Shown here one piece after another: positions 45,317 to 53,123 of a DNA stretch of 64,000 nucleotides (positions are counted from its first letter, which is position 1; every line of letters begins with the position of its first letter). The stretch comes from Methylosinus sp. H3A. GTDB taxonomy: Bacteria; Pseudomonadota; Alphaproteobacteria; Rhizobiales; Beijerinckiaceae. The notes below the pieces were generated by a model. That model made no database searches, had not been told where the DNA came from, and was given only the letters and a program-made list of their open reading frames with translations. The DNA lies in assembly GCF_015709455.1 (NCBI RefSeq), contig NZ_JADNQW010000005.1, forward strand, positions 1,364,001 through 1,428,000, given 5' to 3'. The position numbers and the translations under genes were made by a program.

Positions 45317-46498
45317 TTAAGGAGCCGACAGTGCCTCGCCTATTCGGAGCGTCAAATTTTTTTCGATTTCGGCGATGTTCGGCTCGTGATCGGCATGGCG
45401 AAGGAGGAACAGCGACCGGCGCCCTGGGGCCTGCTCGTCGAAAAAATCCTTCAGCGTGAGCTGAATATATCGTTCAAGACGTCGATCTCGAACGAGGCCC
45501 TCTTTCAGAAAAAGGGTTTCCCACCAGCGTGGGCTAGCCCATACCAGATGCCCATGCATCGGCCAGCCCTTGGCGTCGCAGTCCATGTGCCGCCAGAACG
45601 AATCCTCTCCGGCTTCGCGCCACTCCGGCAGATAGGGATCGAAGGCGACGCCGAAGACGTCGTCATTCCCGATCATCGGCGAATTGATCAGGGCGAAGCC
45701 GTTCGGGGCGACAATTTCGCGGATACGGCGAATATATTTCGGCAACTCGATCGGGTTCAGGTGCTCGAGAATATCCATGCCTATGAAAATATCGAAGGTC
45801 CGATCGAATTCGACGTTCAGAAGGTCTCCGTATTTCAGTTTCCGCAGAACGTTGGGGAAAGCGAGAATGAATGCGATATGGCTGAGTTCGACGCCGCACA
45901 CATCGACGCCGCGGTCCGCAAGCACGCTGAGAACTGGACCACTGAAACATCCGAGCTCCACACAGCTGCTCGCGCCGAGACCCAGCGCGATCGCGGCCGT
46001 CACGCGCTTGTCGCGGTCGATTACCGGAGTCCAAACCCCGAAACGATCATAATATCGATTTTCATCGATCATACGCAACATCAAGCCGAAATCGTCGTCT
46101 TCGGACGCGTTGAAAATCCACCGCGCGTTCTCCCAGCGGACATATTTGCGGGGAAATATTTCGGTGAGGTCCGGAAGCTCGACTGCTCCGACGCGCACGA
46201 GGTTGTGACGGTTGAGAAATTCAGGGCTGTTGGCCATCACATGCACGATCGACGCGAGCGATTCGCCATTCCGGATCGCTGTCATAAAGCCGTTGAAACC
46301 GCTTTCATCCGGTTCGCGGCCGAGCAGGCCGGAATAGAGAGCGTCGAGCGCTTCACTGTGCGACAAGACGCTGTCGGCGCTCATATCGACACTCTCGCTC
46401 GAGACAGCTGAGCCCTCGCGCGCGCCTGGCCGGCCTATGCCGAAAAGCCTTTGAGGGACATTGGCTTTGCGAGGATAGCTCTCGGGAGAGATAGTCAT
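45317..46498 (-). CDS. DUF4214 domain plus SAM-dependent methyltransferase
   Basis: About 393 residues. Residues about 45-100 form a DUF4214 module (ALYSGLLGREPDESGF ... ANSPEFL). The central part is a class I methyltransferase with VELGCFSGPVL as SAM-binding motif I and FDIFIGMDILEHLNP as the acidic motif. The C-terminus (HLVWASPRWWETLFLKEGL) is typical of surface-sugar or lipid methyltransferases. GC is lower than in the flanks. The same N-terminal module occurs in the split FkbM gene (57.3 kb) and the glycosyltransferase (59.5 kb). Start: ATG at 46498 with GGTGGA before it. The substrate is unknown. Confidence 0.8.
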   Translation of the reverse strand: MTISPESYPRKANVPQRLFGIGRPGAREGSAVSSESVDMSADSVLSHSEALDALYSGLLGREPDESGFNGFMTAIRNGESLASIVHVMANSPEFLNRHNLVRVGAVELPDLTEIFPRKYVRWENARWIFNASEDDDFGLMLRMIDENRYYDRFGVWTPVIDRDKRVTAAIALGLGASSCVELGCFSGPVLSVLADRGVDVCGVELSHIAFILAFPNVLRKLKYGDLLNVEFDRTFDIFIGMDILEHLNPIELPKYIRRIREIVAPNGFALINSPMIGNDDVFGVAFDPYLPEWREAGEDSFWRHMDCDAKGWPMHGHLVWASPRWWETLFLKEGLVRDRRLERYIQLTLKDFFDEQAPGRRSLFLLRHADHEPNIAEIEKNLTLRIGEALSAP

Positions 46499-46817
46499 TA
46501 TTTCCACCGCGTATCAAATAATTGGCGATCATTTCTGTACCGAAAAACAATATGCTGGCGTATGGCCCAACGCAATAGTGAAGCGGCCGAGCAGACGTGG
46601 CCGCCTCGGGGCGCCGAGTTTCTTCCTGCCTCTCGGCTCGCCCGCCGCGCCCGGGCGGGAATTCGGCGAGGTGCTTCGGACCTCCACAAATTCGTCAGCG
46701 ACAGCGCTTGTTTGCCCCGCTTGATCGTGTCGAGCTTCGGCTCCATATACGGCGCGGGGCGCCGACGCCGGGCCTCGTGGATTATTCCCAAGAGAGAAGC
46801 GCCGCGAGGGCTTCGAC
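46499..46817. other. Divergent gap between DUF4214 methyltransferase and hsp20
   Basis: About 320 bases. The part near the methyltransferase is AT-rich. The hsp20 side has a heat-shock-like promoter (46720-46748) and a small hairpin around the ribosome site (46796-46814). Confidence 0.5.
46720..46748 (+). promoter_or_regulatory. RpoH-type promoter candidate for hsp20
   Basis: CTTGATC, 14 bases, CTCCATAT resembles the sigma-32 pattern CTTGAAA-N11-15-CCCCATNT. It lies 70 bases upstream of the hsp20 ATG. Confidence 0.45.
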
Positions 46818-47261
46818 ATGGCACGACTGCCGACGCTGAATTCCCCCTTCCTTTTGGGGTTCGACGAGATCGAACGCGCGCTGGACCGCGTCACCCGCTC
46901 GGGCTCCGACGGCTATCCCCCCTATAATATCGAACGGCTGCCGCGCTCGGAGTCCTGCCCGGATCGGCTGCGGCTGACGCTCGCCGTCGCCGGCTTCACG
47001 CGCGACCAGCTCGAGATCTCGCTCGAGGAGAGCCAGCTCGTCATTCGCGGCAAGCAAATGGAGGACGATCGCGAGCGGCAGTTCCTGCATCGCGGCATCG
47101 CGGCGCGGCAGTTCCAGCGCGCCTTTCTGCTGGCGGAAGGGATGCAGGTGCAGGGCGCCGATCTCGTCAACGGCCTCTTGTCCATCGATCTGGTGCGGCC
47201 GGAGCCGGAGCGCGTCATCCGCAAGATCGACATAGCGACGCCGGAGGAGCCGGCGAAATGA
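46818..47261 (+). CDS. Small heat-shock protein, Hsp20 family
   Basis: A 147-residue chaperone of the IbpA type. N-terminus LNSPFLLGFDEIERALDRV, alpha-crystallin domain from about residue 38 (RLTLAVAGFTRDQLEISLEESQLVIRGK) and the conserved GLLSIDL near the C-terminus. It binds unfolding proteins and hands them to ClpB/DnaK. A candidate RpoH promoter is upstream; the ribosome site GAGGG sits in the loop of a 5-bp hairpin (46796-46814), which might make translation temperature-sensitive. A strong hairpin follows the stop. Confidence 0.92.
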   Translation: MARLPTLNSPFLLGFDEIERALDRVTRSGSDGYPPYNIERLPRSESCPDRLRLTLAVAGFTRDQLEISLEESQLVIRGKQMEDDRERQFLHRGIAARQFQRAFLLAEGMQVQGADLVNGLLSIDLVRPEPERVIRKIDIATPEEPAK

Positions 47262-47262
47262 A

Positions 47263-47286
47263 AAGGGGCGCCTCGCGGCGCCCCTT
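47263..47286. terminator. Terminator hairpin between hsp20 and glycosyltransferase
   Basis: A perfect 10-bp inverted repeat AAGGGGCGCC / GGCGCCCCTT with a TCGC tetraloop lies right after the hsp20 stop, between convergent genes. Confidence 0.75.
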
Positions 47287-47312
47287 CGTCATCGCGGGTC
47301 GTGGGGGATGGT

Positions 47313-48449
47313 TCAGACCGTCGTCTGCTCTTCCTGCTCGCGCACGGTCATGGCGTTGCCGTGCCAGACGAAATCATCGAAGAGGCAGGCGTCGACGAAC
47401 ATCACCGGCAGCAGAATGTCGCGCGTCAGCAGCGCCAGCGGGCTGCGCCAGGAGAGCCGCCAGCCGGCGATGCGGGCCAGCAGACATTCCGCGCCATAGA
47501 GCGACGCCAGAATGGCGCCGGCGGTGAGCGCCACATTGGCGTCGAGCAGATGCGCGGCATAGGCGCCCGTCACCACGGGCATGAAGCTGCCATTCATGAA
47601 TTCCGGCGCGAAATAGGCCGGGAAGGTCACGCGGCGCAGCCGCGCCCAGCGCACATGGCGCGAATAGACCTCCAGCGCGCTGCGACGGCCGAGCGGCTGC
47701 TCGAAGGGCATGTCGACGAGCCGCACCTTCATCTTCTGCGCGCGGATGATCTTGGTCGAGGCGGCGTCCTCGGCGATCTCGGCGCCGAGCGCCCTGATGC
47801 CGCCGGCGCGTTCCAGCACCTCGCGCCGCCACATCATGTTCTTGCCCTGCGCGAAGCCGATGCCGACCGCCTCCGCGCCATATTGCCAGCGCGCCTGGAA
47901 GGTGTTGAGGAAGCCGCATTCGACCTCCGCCCAAAAGCCCTTGGGCCGCGAGCCGATCGGCATGGAGATGGAGAGCGCCGTGTCCTTGCGGAAGGCGGCG
48001 AGCATGGTCTGGATGTAATCGGGCGGCAGCAGAGCGTTGGAGTCGGCGAGCACGACCCAGGCGTGGCGCGCCGCGTCCCAGCCCTTCACGCAATTGTTGA
48101 GCTTAGGATTGACGCTCACATAATCGTCGCCGACGAGCAGCCGCGCCGGGACTTGCGGATGCGCCGCGATGAGCGTCTCGACGAGCGGGATCACCGGATC
48201 ATTGGCGCATTGCACGCAGAAGAGGACTTCATAGCTCGGGTAGTTCAGCGCGAAGGTCGAGCCGAGCGTCTCCTCGCTGAACGTCTCGAGCCCGCGCAGC
48301 GGCCGCACGATGCTGACCGGCGGCGCATGGGCGGGGACGGGCAAATTGCGGGGGCGGGCTTTGCAGCGGAAGGCGGCGATGGCGATGCTGGCGAGGTTGA
48401 GCGTGAGCAGCGTCGCGCAAAAGGCGGCGCACACATAGGCGATGATCAT
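47313..48449 (-). CDS. Ceramide glucosyltransferase-like GT (family 21 type)
   Basis: A 378-residue membrane glycosyltransferase. An N-terminal helix (YVCAAFCATLLTLNLASIAIAAF), a GT-A domain with SIVRPLRGLE, VVLADSNALLPPDY (metal Asp) and the acceptor-site RHVRWARL that matches the (Q/R)xxRW motif, then C-terminal helices. This fits ceramide glucosyltransferases and their hopanoid-associated relatives (HpnI). The acceptor could be ceramide, a hopanoid or another lipid; no hpn gene is nearby to decide. It is the only gene of its unit. Confidence 0.75.
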   Translation of the reverse strand: MIIAYVCAAFCATLLTLNLASIAIAAFRCKARPRNLPVPAHAPPVSIVRPLRGLETFSEETLGSTFALNYPSYEVLFCVQCANDPVIPLVETLIAAHPQVPARLLVGDDYVSVNPKLNNCVKGWDAARHAWVVLADSNALLPPDYIQTMLAAFRKDTALSISMPIGSRPKGFWAEVECGFLNTFQARWQYGAEAVGIGFAQGKNMMWRREVLERAGGIRALGAEIAEDAASTKIIRAQKMKVRLVDMPFEQPLGRRSALEVYSRHVRWARLRRVTFPAYFAPEFMNGSFMPVVTGAYAAHLLDANVALTAGAILASLYGAECLLARIAGWRLSWRSPLALLTRDILLPVMFVDACLFDDFVWHGNAMTVREQEEQTTV

Positions 48450-48661
48450 GCGTGGTCCCTGCCTGTCACTTGCGGGATTCGAGACGGGCGGCGGCGACGG
48501 CCTCGGCCTGCGCCGGCGAGCGGCGCCGGCTGCGCAGCCTCGGAGCGGGCCAGACCGATATTCCGCCTGACAACTCGCTCAGCTCTTGGCAAAAGGGGGG
48601 CGGCGCGAGAATCTTGTCGCGTCGCGCGGCCCTCGCATTCTCCTCCTGCCGAAGTTTGCTC

Positions 48662-50008
48662 ATGACCACTCCGATCGTTCGCTTTGCGCCCTCGCCGACC
48701 GGCCGCATCCATATCGGCAATGCGCGTCCGGCCTTGCTGAACTACTTGTACGCCCTCGCCCACCATGGAAGATTCGTGCTGCGATTCGATGACACTGATT
48801 TCGCCCGCTCGAGCGAGGAGTTCGCGCAGGCGATCGAGGTCGATCTCGCCTGGCTCGGCGTGCGCCCGGACGTCGTCGTGCGCCAGTCGCAGCGCGTTCC
48901 GCTCTATGAGGCCGCGGCGGCGCGGCTGGAGGCGGCGGGCCTGCTCTATCCCTGCTACGAGACGCCGGAGGAGCTCGAGAAGCGCCGCAAGCTCCAGCAG
49001 GCCCGCGGCCTGCCGCCGGTCTATGACCGCGCCGCGCTGAAGCTTTCCGCCGAGGATCGGGCGCGCCTCGCGGCGGAGGGGCGCAAGCCGCATTGGCGGT
49101 TCAAGCTGCCGGAAGGCGTCGTCCTATGGCGCGATCTCGTGCGTGGCGACTGCGCGATCGATTGCGCCACCCTCTCCGATCCCGTGCTGCTGCGCGAGGA
49201 TGGCAGTTTTCTCTACACTCTGCCGTCGGTCGTCGACGACATAGAGCTCGGCATAACCCATGTGATCCGCGGCGAGGATCATGTGACCAATACGGCGGTG
49301 CAGATTCGTCTGTTTCAGGCGCTCGCGCCGGAGCGGCCCTATCCCGTCTTCGCCCATCACAATCTTCTGGTCGGCGGCACGGGCGAGGCGCTCTCCAAGC
49401 GCACGGGCTCGCTCGCCATCGCCTCGCTGCGCGAGGAGGGCTATGAGGCGCTGGCAGTGGCCGCGCTCGCGGTGCTGACCGGCTCGTCGGACAGCGTCCA
49501 TGCGGTGCGCTCGCTCGCCGGTCTCGCGCATGAGTTCGATCTCGCACATCTCTCGCGCAACGCCGCGCGTTTCGATCCCGCCGATCTCGGCCCGCTCACC
49601 CATCGCACTCTGGCGATTCTCGATTATGAGGACATGCGCGAGCGCCTCGAGGCGCATGACATCCTCGGCTTCAAGGCCGAGCCTTTTTGGCGCGCGGTGC
49701 GCGGGAATTTGACGAGCTTCGCCGATGTTCTGGACTGGTGGCGCGTCGTCGAGGGCGAGATCGCGCCAATCCGCGAGGATGCGGGGTTTTTGGCCGAGGC
49801 GCTGGCGCTGCTGCCGCCCGAGCCCTGGGACGAGACGACATGGTCCGCCTGGACCAGCGAGGTGAAGACGCGCACCGGCCGCAAGGGCAAGGCGCTGTTC
49901 CACCCGTTGCGGCTGGCGCTCACGGGCGCCGAGAATGGGCCGGAATTGTCGCTGCTGCTGCCGCTGATCGGCCATGCGCGGGCCGTGGCCCGGCTCTCGG
50001 GGGCGTGA
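48662..50008 (+). CDS. gltX: Glutamyl-tRNA synthetase
   Basis: A 448-residue class I synthetase. The HIGH-type motif is in FAPSPTGRIHIGN and the KMSKS-type motif is LSKRTGS, with the discriminator RFDDTDFARS. It charges tRNA with glutamate. Alphaproteobacteria often have two such genes; one may serve tRNA-Gln, later amidated by GatCAB, and which type this is cannot be told here. The ATG at 48662 starts the conserved sequence; the frame extends further upstream without homology. Cytoplasmic. Confidence 0.93.
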   Translation: MTTPIVRFAPSPTGRIHIGNARPALLNYLYALAHHGRFVLRFDDTDFARSSEEFAQAIEVDLAWLGVRPDVVVRQSQRVPLYEAAAARLEAAGLLYPCYETPEELEKRRKLQQARGLPPVYDRAALKLSAEDRARLAAEGRKPHWRFKLPEGVVLWRDLVRGDCAIDCATLSDPVLLREDGSFLYTLPSVVDDIELGITHVIRGEDHVTNTAVQIRLFQALAPERPYPVFAHHNLLVGGTGEALSKRTGSLAIASLREEGYEALAVAALAVLTGSSDSVHAVRSLAGLAHEFDLAHLSRNAARFDPADLGPLTHRTLAILDYEDMRERLEAHDILGFKAEPFWRAVRGNLTSFADVLDWWRVVEGEIAPIREDAGFLAEALALLPPEPWDETTWSAWTSEVKTRTGRKGKALFHPLRLALTGAENGPELSLLLPLIGHARAVARLSGA

Positions 50009-50032
50009 CGGAAGTCGCCTCCGCGAGCGCCT

Positions 50033-50374
50033 TCAGAAACACCGCACCTGCGCTTCGGCCTGGGCGCGGCGAAGCTCCTCCAGCGCTTCCTTGGCGAGGC
50101 GCGAGTTGCGGAACAAGGAGCCGATCTGCCCGGCTTGCAGGTCCATGCTCGCGACCGTCTCCGCCGACACATAGCGATCATAGGGCAGGATGGAGGCGAC
50201 GATGTCGATCGAGCAGGAGCATTGCTCCAACGCCTGCCGCGAATCGCCATTGGCCTTCATGCAGCCGAACACATAATCCGCTCTGGCGGAGGTCGGATAA
50301 TCATTGAGATCGGTCGCGCGCGCCGGAAGCGTGGCGGCGAGGGTGAGCAGACAAGCGACGGCGGGTCGGAGCAT
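50033..50374 (-). CDS. Small secreted four-cysteine protein, unknown
   Basis: A 113-residue protein with an N-terminal signal peptide (LRPAVACLLTLAATLPARA, cleavage near residue 20) and a short helical mature part. Four conserved-looking cysteines are in VFGCMKANG, QCSC and a terminal RCF, which suggests two disulfides or metal binding. I do not know the family; similar secreted proteins occur in methylotrophs, but I cannot assign a role. It converges on gltX with only 24 bases between them. Confidence 0.7.
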   Translation of the reverse strand: MLRPAVACLLTLAATLPARATDLNDYPTSARADYVFGCMKANGDSRQALEQCSCSIDIVASILPYDRYVSAETVASMDLQAGQIGSLFRNSRLAKEALEELRRAQAEAQVRCF

Positions 50375-50450
50375 CGGGACGATCCTGCTTGGGGCGAGGC
50401 CGAGATGGCCTAGCGCAAGCGCATGGCGAATCGCAAGCGTGCAGGCGCGC

Positions 50451-50479
50451 TTGACAAAAATAGATAGGAGTCCTAATCA
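50451..50479 (+). promoter_or_regulatory. Promoter and candidate autorepression site of the MarR gene
   Basis: A consensus -35 TTGACA (50451-50456) with a weak -10 TAATCA at 17-base spacing. A perfect 5-bp-arm palindrome TAGGA-G-TCCTA (50465-50475) overlaps the -10, the expected place for MarR autorepression. The ATG follows at 50486, so the mRNA leader would be very short. Confidence 0.55.
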
Positions 50480-50485
50480 AATCTC

Positions 50486-51142
50486 ATGACGCTTTTCGAC
50501 GCCATCTCCACCCCGCTGCCGCGCCGCCTGCGCGAGGGGCTCGACCGCATCGCCGCCGCCATGCGCGCCGATGAATGGGGCGTCGCGGAAGAGGCAGGGC
50601 TCACCCCGACGCAATTGCACGCGCTCACATTCATCGCCGGCCGCGGCGACGTCGGGATGCGCCTGCGCGCCGTGGCGGAACATCTCGGCGTCACACAGCC
50701 CACAGCGACCGATTCCATCGCCGCGCTCGCGCGCAAGGGTCTCGTCGTCAAGCTTCCCGACAGCGAGGACAAGCGCGCCGTCGCCATTCGCGTGACGCCG
50801 GCCGGCTGCGACGTCGTCCGCGCCATCGGCCTCGCAATGACCTCGGCCGAGCGGGCGCTCGAGACATTGACGCCGCCGGAGCAGCAGACGCTGCTCGAGC
50901 TGGTCATCAAGACGATCCGCGCCTTGCAGCAGGCCAAAGCCATACCGCCGCAACGGCTCTGCGTCACTTGCCGCTATTTCCGGCCCTACGCGCATGAGGA
51001 CGCGGAGCTTCCGCATCATTGCGCGCTCGTCGACGCGGCCTTCGGCGGCCGTCATTTGCGGCTGGATTGCCCGGAGCATGATGCAGCTCCGCCGCCTGTT
51101 CTCGAAGCGGCGTGGCGCGTCTTCGAGCGTCGCTCGGCTTAG
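50486..51142 (+). CDS. MarR-family regulator with C-terminal Cys/His cluster
   Basis: A 218-residue protein. Residues 1 to about 140 are a winged-helix MarR domain (MRLRAVAEHLGVTQPTATDSIAALARKGLVVKLPDSEDKRAVAI). Then a tail of some 60 residues carries CVTCRYFRPYAH, HHCAL and LDCPEH, a Cys/His set that could bind zinc or an Fe-S cluster, so metal or redox sensing is possible. It is probably self-regulated (palindrome at 50465-50475). The thioredoxin-like gene follows, but with a 143-base gap. Confidence 0.85.
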   Translation: MTLFDAISTPLPRRLREGLDRIAAAMRADEWGVAEEAGLTPTQLHALTFIAGRGDVGMRLRAVAEHLGVTQPTATDSIAALARKGLVVKLPDSEDKRAVAIRVTPAGCDVVRAIGLAMTSAERALETLTPPEQQTLLELVIKTIRALQQAKAIPPQRLCVTCRYFRPYAHEDAELPHHCALVDAAFGGRHLRLDCPEHDAAPPPVLEAAWRVFERRSA

Positions 51143-51285
51143 CGAGGCCGCCGCCGATGTATCGCAGCTTCTCGAGGCGCAAGGGCATGTGGCGACGCCG
51201 CCAAAAGCCGCCCGCGGCCTCGCAGAAAAACGGCGCGCCGCAGGATGTCGGCGCGTCGAAGGCAGGAGAGAGGAGGACCAAGGCC

Positions 51286-51522
51286 ATGGCGACGAAAGCG
51301 ACATTCTACCATGCTGGCTGCCCGGTTTGCGCGGATGCGGAGACCGCCTTCGCGAAATCGCTCGATCCGAGCGTCTTCGATGTCGAGATCGTGCATCTCG
51401 GCGAGGACAAGGCGCGTCTGCGCGAGGCCGAGGCCGCCGGCGTCAAATCCGTGCCCGCCTTCGTCATCGACGGGCGCGCCTATCACATTAATTTCGGCGC
51501 GGATCTCGCCGCGCTGAAATAG
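51286..51522 (+). CDS. Thioredoxin/glutaredoxin-fold protein with CPVC
   Basis: A 78-residue small redox protein with FYHAGCPVCADAE near the N-terminus (active-site CPVC) and cis-Pro in VKSVPAFVID. The length and motif suit a glutaredoxin-like or thioredoxin-like disulfide carrier. The ATG at 51286 starts the fold and has GAGGA upstream. Located after a MarR regulator with a Cys cluster, which suggests but does not prove a link. Confidence 0.85.
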   Translation: MATKATFYHAGCPVCADAETAFAKSLDPSVFDVEIVHLGEDKARLREAEAAGVKSVPAFVIDGRAYHINFGADLAALK

Positions 51523-51613
51523 CCGGAGCACCCCTCGCCGTTGTCACTTCGGCGACTCCGAACTGCCTCGCCGAGCGCTGCTCGCGCGAGGCCTTTTTTC
51601 GAATGAGATCGCT

Positions 51614-52309
51614 ATGACCACCTTCCCGAAGATCGAAACCATGTTCGCCGCCAAGGCGCTCGTTTCGCTCGGCCCGCGCGACGCGCCGAGCGGCATCGTC
51701 AAAAGCGCGGCGCCTGCGCCCTGGCGCATTCTGCGCGACGGCCTCGCGGGCGACCTTCAGGGCGATCTGCGTCATCATGGCGGGCCGGAAAAGGCGCTGC
51801 ATCATTATCCGCGCGATCACTACGACGTTTGGGCGAAGGAAGGGCCGGAGCTCGTCGAGGCGCTCTGCGCGCCGCCGGCCTTCGGCGAGAATATTTCGAC
51901 GCTCGGCGTCACGGAACGCGACATCTGCGTCGGCGATGTCTTCGCCTTCGGTTCGGCGCTGCTGCAGGTGAGCCAGGGACGCCAGCCCTGCTGGAAGCTG
52001 AACGCCCGTTTCGCGCGGCCGGATATGGCCCGCCGCGTGCAAACGAGCGGGCGCACCGGCTGGTATTATCGCGTGCTGCGCGAGGGCGTCGCCGAGCCGG
52101 GCGATCGGCTGGAGCGTTTGGAGCGGCCCCTGCCGGATTGGCCTTTGTCGCGGCTCAATGAATTGCTCTATCTGCGCATGCTCGATCGCGATGCGCTGGC
52201 GCAAATGGCGCAGTTGCGCGAGCTCACGCCGTCCTGGCGCGAGCTTGCCGCGCGCCGTCTCGCGCATGGAGTCGTCGAGGACTGGTCCACGCGCCTCGTC
52301 GGCGCATGA
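51614..52309 (+). CDS. MOSC-domain protein (YiiM-like)
   Basis: A 231-residue MOSC-domain protein. LQGDLRHHGGPEKALHHYP, FGENISTLG and the conserved Cys in GRQPCWKLNARF are as in YiiM/MOSC proteins, which bind molybdenum cofactor and reduce N-hydroxylated compounds or carry sulfur. The C-terminal part is a 3-alpha helical domain. It ends at two hairpins. No molybdoenzyme gene is nearby. Confidence 0.9.
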   Translation: MTTFPKIETMFAAKALVSLGPRDAPSGIVKSAAPAPWRILRDGLAGDLQGDLRHHGGPEKALHHYPRDHYDVWAKEGPELVEALCAPPAFGENISTLGVTERDICVGDVFAFGSALLQVSQGRQPCWKLNARFARPDMARRVQTSGRTGWYYRVLREGVAEPGDRLERLERPLPDWPLSRLNELLYLRMLDRDALAQMAQLRELTPSWRELAARRLAHGVVEDWSTRLVGA

Positions 52310-52315
52310 GAGAGA

Positions 52316-52347
52316 TCGGCTTCCGTTCCTTTTGGATCGGAAGCCGA
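52316..52347. terminator. Hairpin after MOSC gene
   Basis: A perfect 10-bp inverted repeat TCGGCTTCCG / CGGAAGCCGA with a 12-nt loop, directly after the MOSC stop. Confidence 0.6.
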
Positions 52348-52370
52348 ACTCGTTTGGAGCGAATTCAGGT

Positions 52371-52394
52371 CGCTCGAACGCTTCCGTTCGAGCG
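52371..52394. terminator. Hairpin before the DUF938 stop
   Basis: A perfect 10-bp inverted repeat CGCTCGAACG / CGTTCGAGCG with a CTTC tetraloop, next to the DUF938 gene end. With the previous hairpin it gives each convergent gene its own terminator. Confidence 0.6.
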
Positions 52395-52403
52395 GAAAGC
52401 GCT

Positions 52404-53081
52404 CTATGCGCGGCCGAAGACCAGGATGAAATTATTGGCGGGAAGATCGAGGATCTTCTTCAGCGCGATTCCATGCGGCGCCGCGGCCTTCTCGAGATCC
52501 TTCACATCCTTCAATCCCCATTCGGAGACTTTGGCGGCGAGGATCTCTTTGTCGAAGGCTTCGTTGGAGGCGGTCGTATATCCGCCCTCCACCTTGAACG
52601 GGCCGTAGATGGCGACGAATCCGTCCTTCGCCAGCACGCGCGCGGCGAGCTGCGCGATGCCGTCGGCGATGGCGACCGGCGCGACTTGGAACAGATTGAC
52701 GACGAAGATCACGTCATAGAGGCGATCCTCGGCGTCGGGCCAGCTCTCCGATTTGGTGAGATCGATCTTCAGCGGATCGGCGACATTTGCGTTGCCGGCT
52801 TCCGCGCGCTTTTGCTCGATCGTCGCGAAGACATCCGTGTCATAATCGGAGGGCTGGAAGAACAGCTCGGGAAAATGCGGCGCAAAATAATTGATGTGAT
52901 TGCCCGCGCCGCTCGCGAGCTCGAGCACGTTCCCGCTCTTGGGAAAAATCTCCTTGAACACCGAGAGGATCGGATCGCGATTGCGATTTCCCGCCCAGGC
53001 GACATAGGGGCTCAGCGGATAGGGATCGATCGGCGGACGGTCGGCGGGAATGGCGACGGCCTCGGCGCTGCTGTTCGACAT
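52404..53081 (-). CDS. DUF938 SAM-dependent methyltransferase-like protein
   Basis: A 225-residue protein of the DUF938 family. N-terminus around YVAWAGNRNRDPIL, then a SAM-binding-like VLELASGAGNHINYFAPHFPEL and DVIFVVNLFQVAP. The substrate is not known for this family. ATG 53081 is chosen because AAGGAGGAG lies just upstream. It lies downstream of the MetX-like hydrolase gene on the same strand (42-base gap), probably as a unit. Confidence 0.85.
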   Translation of the reverse strand: MSNSSAEAVAIPADRPPIDPYPLSPYVAWAGNRNRDPILSVFKEIFPKSGNVLELASGAGNHINYFAPHFPELFFQPSDYDTDVFATIEQKRAEAGNANVADPLKIDLTKSESWPDAEDRLYDVIFVVNLFQVAPVAIADGIAQLAARVLAKDGFVAIYGPFKVEGGYTTASNEAFDKEILAAKVSEWGLKDVKDLEKAAAPHGIALKKILDLPANNFILVFGRA

Positions 53082-53123
53082 CAGATGCTCCTCCTTTACG
53101 CTTGCACGGTGTTTTCGCACGCC

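Noticed and set aside
48452..48661. N-terminal extension of gltX by 70 codons
   Set aside because: Arg/Ser-rich with no similarity; glutamyl-tRNA synthetases start right at the FAPSPTG region.
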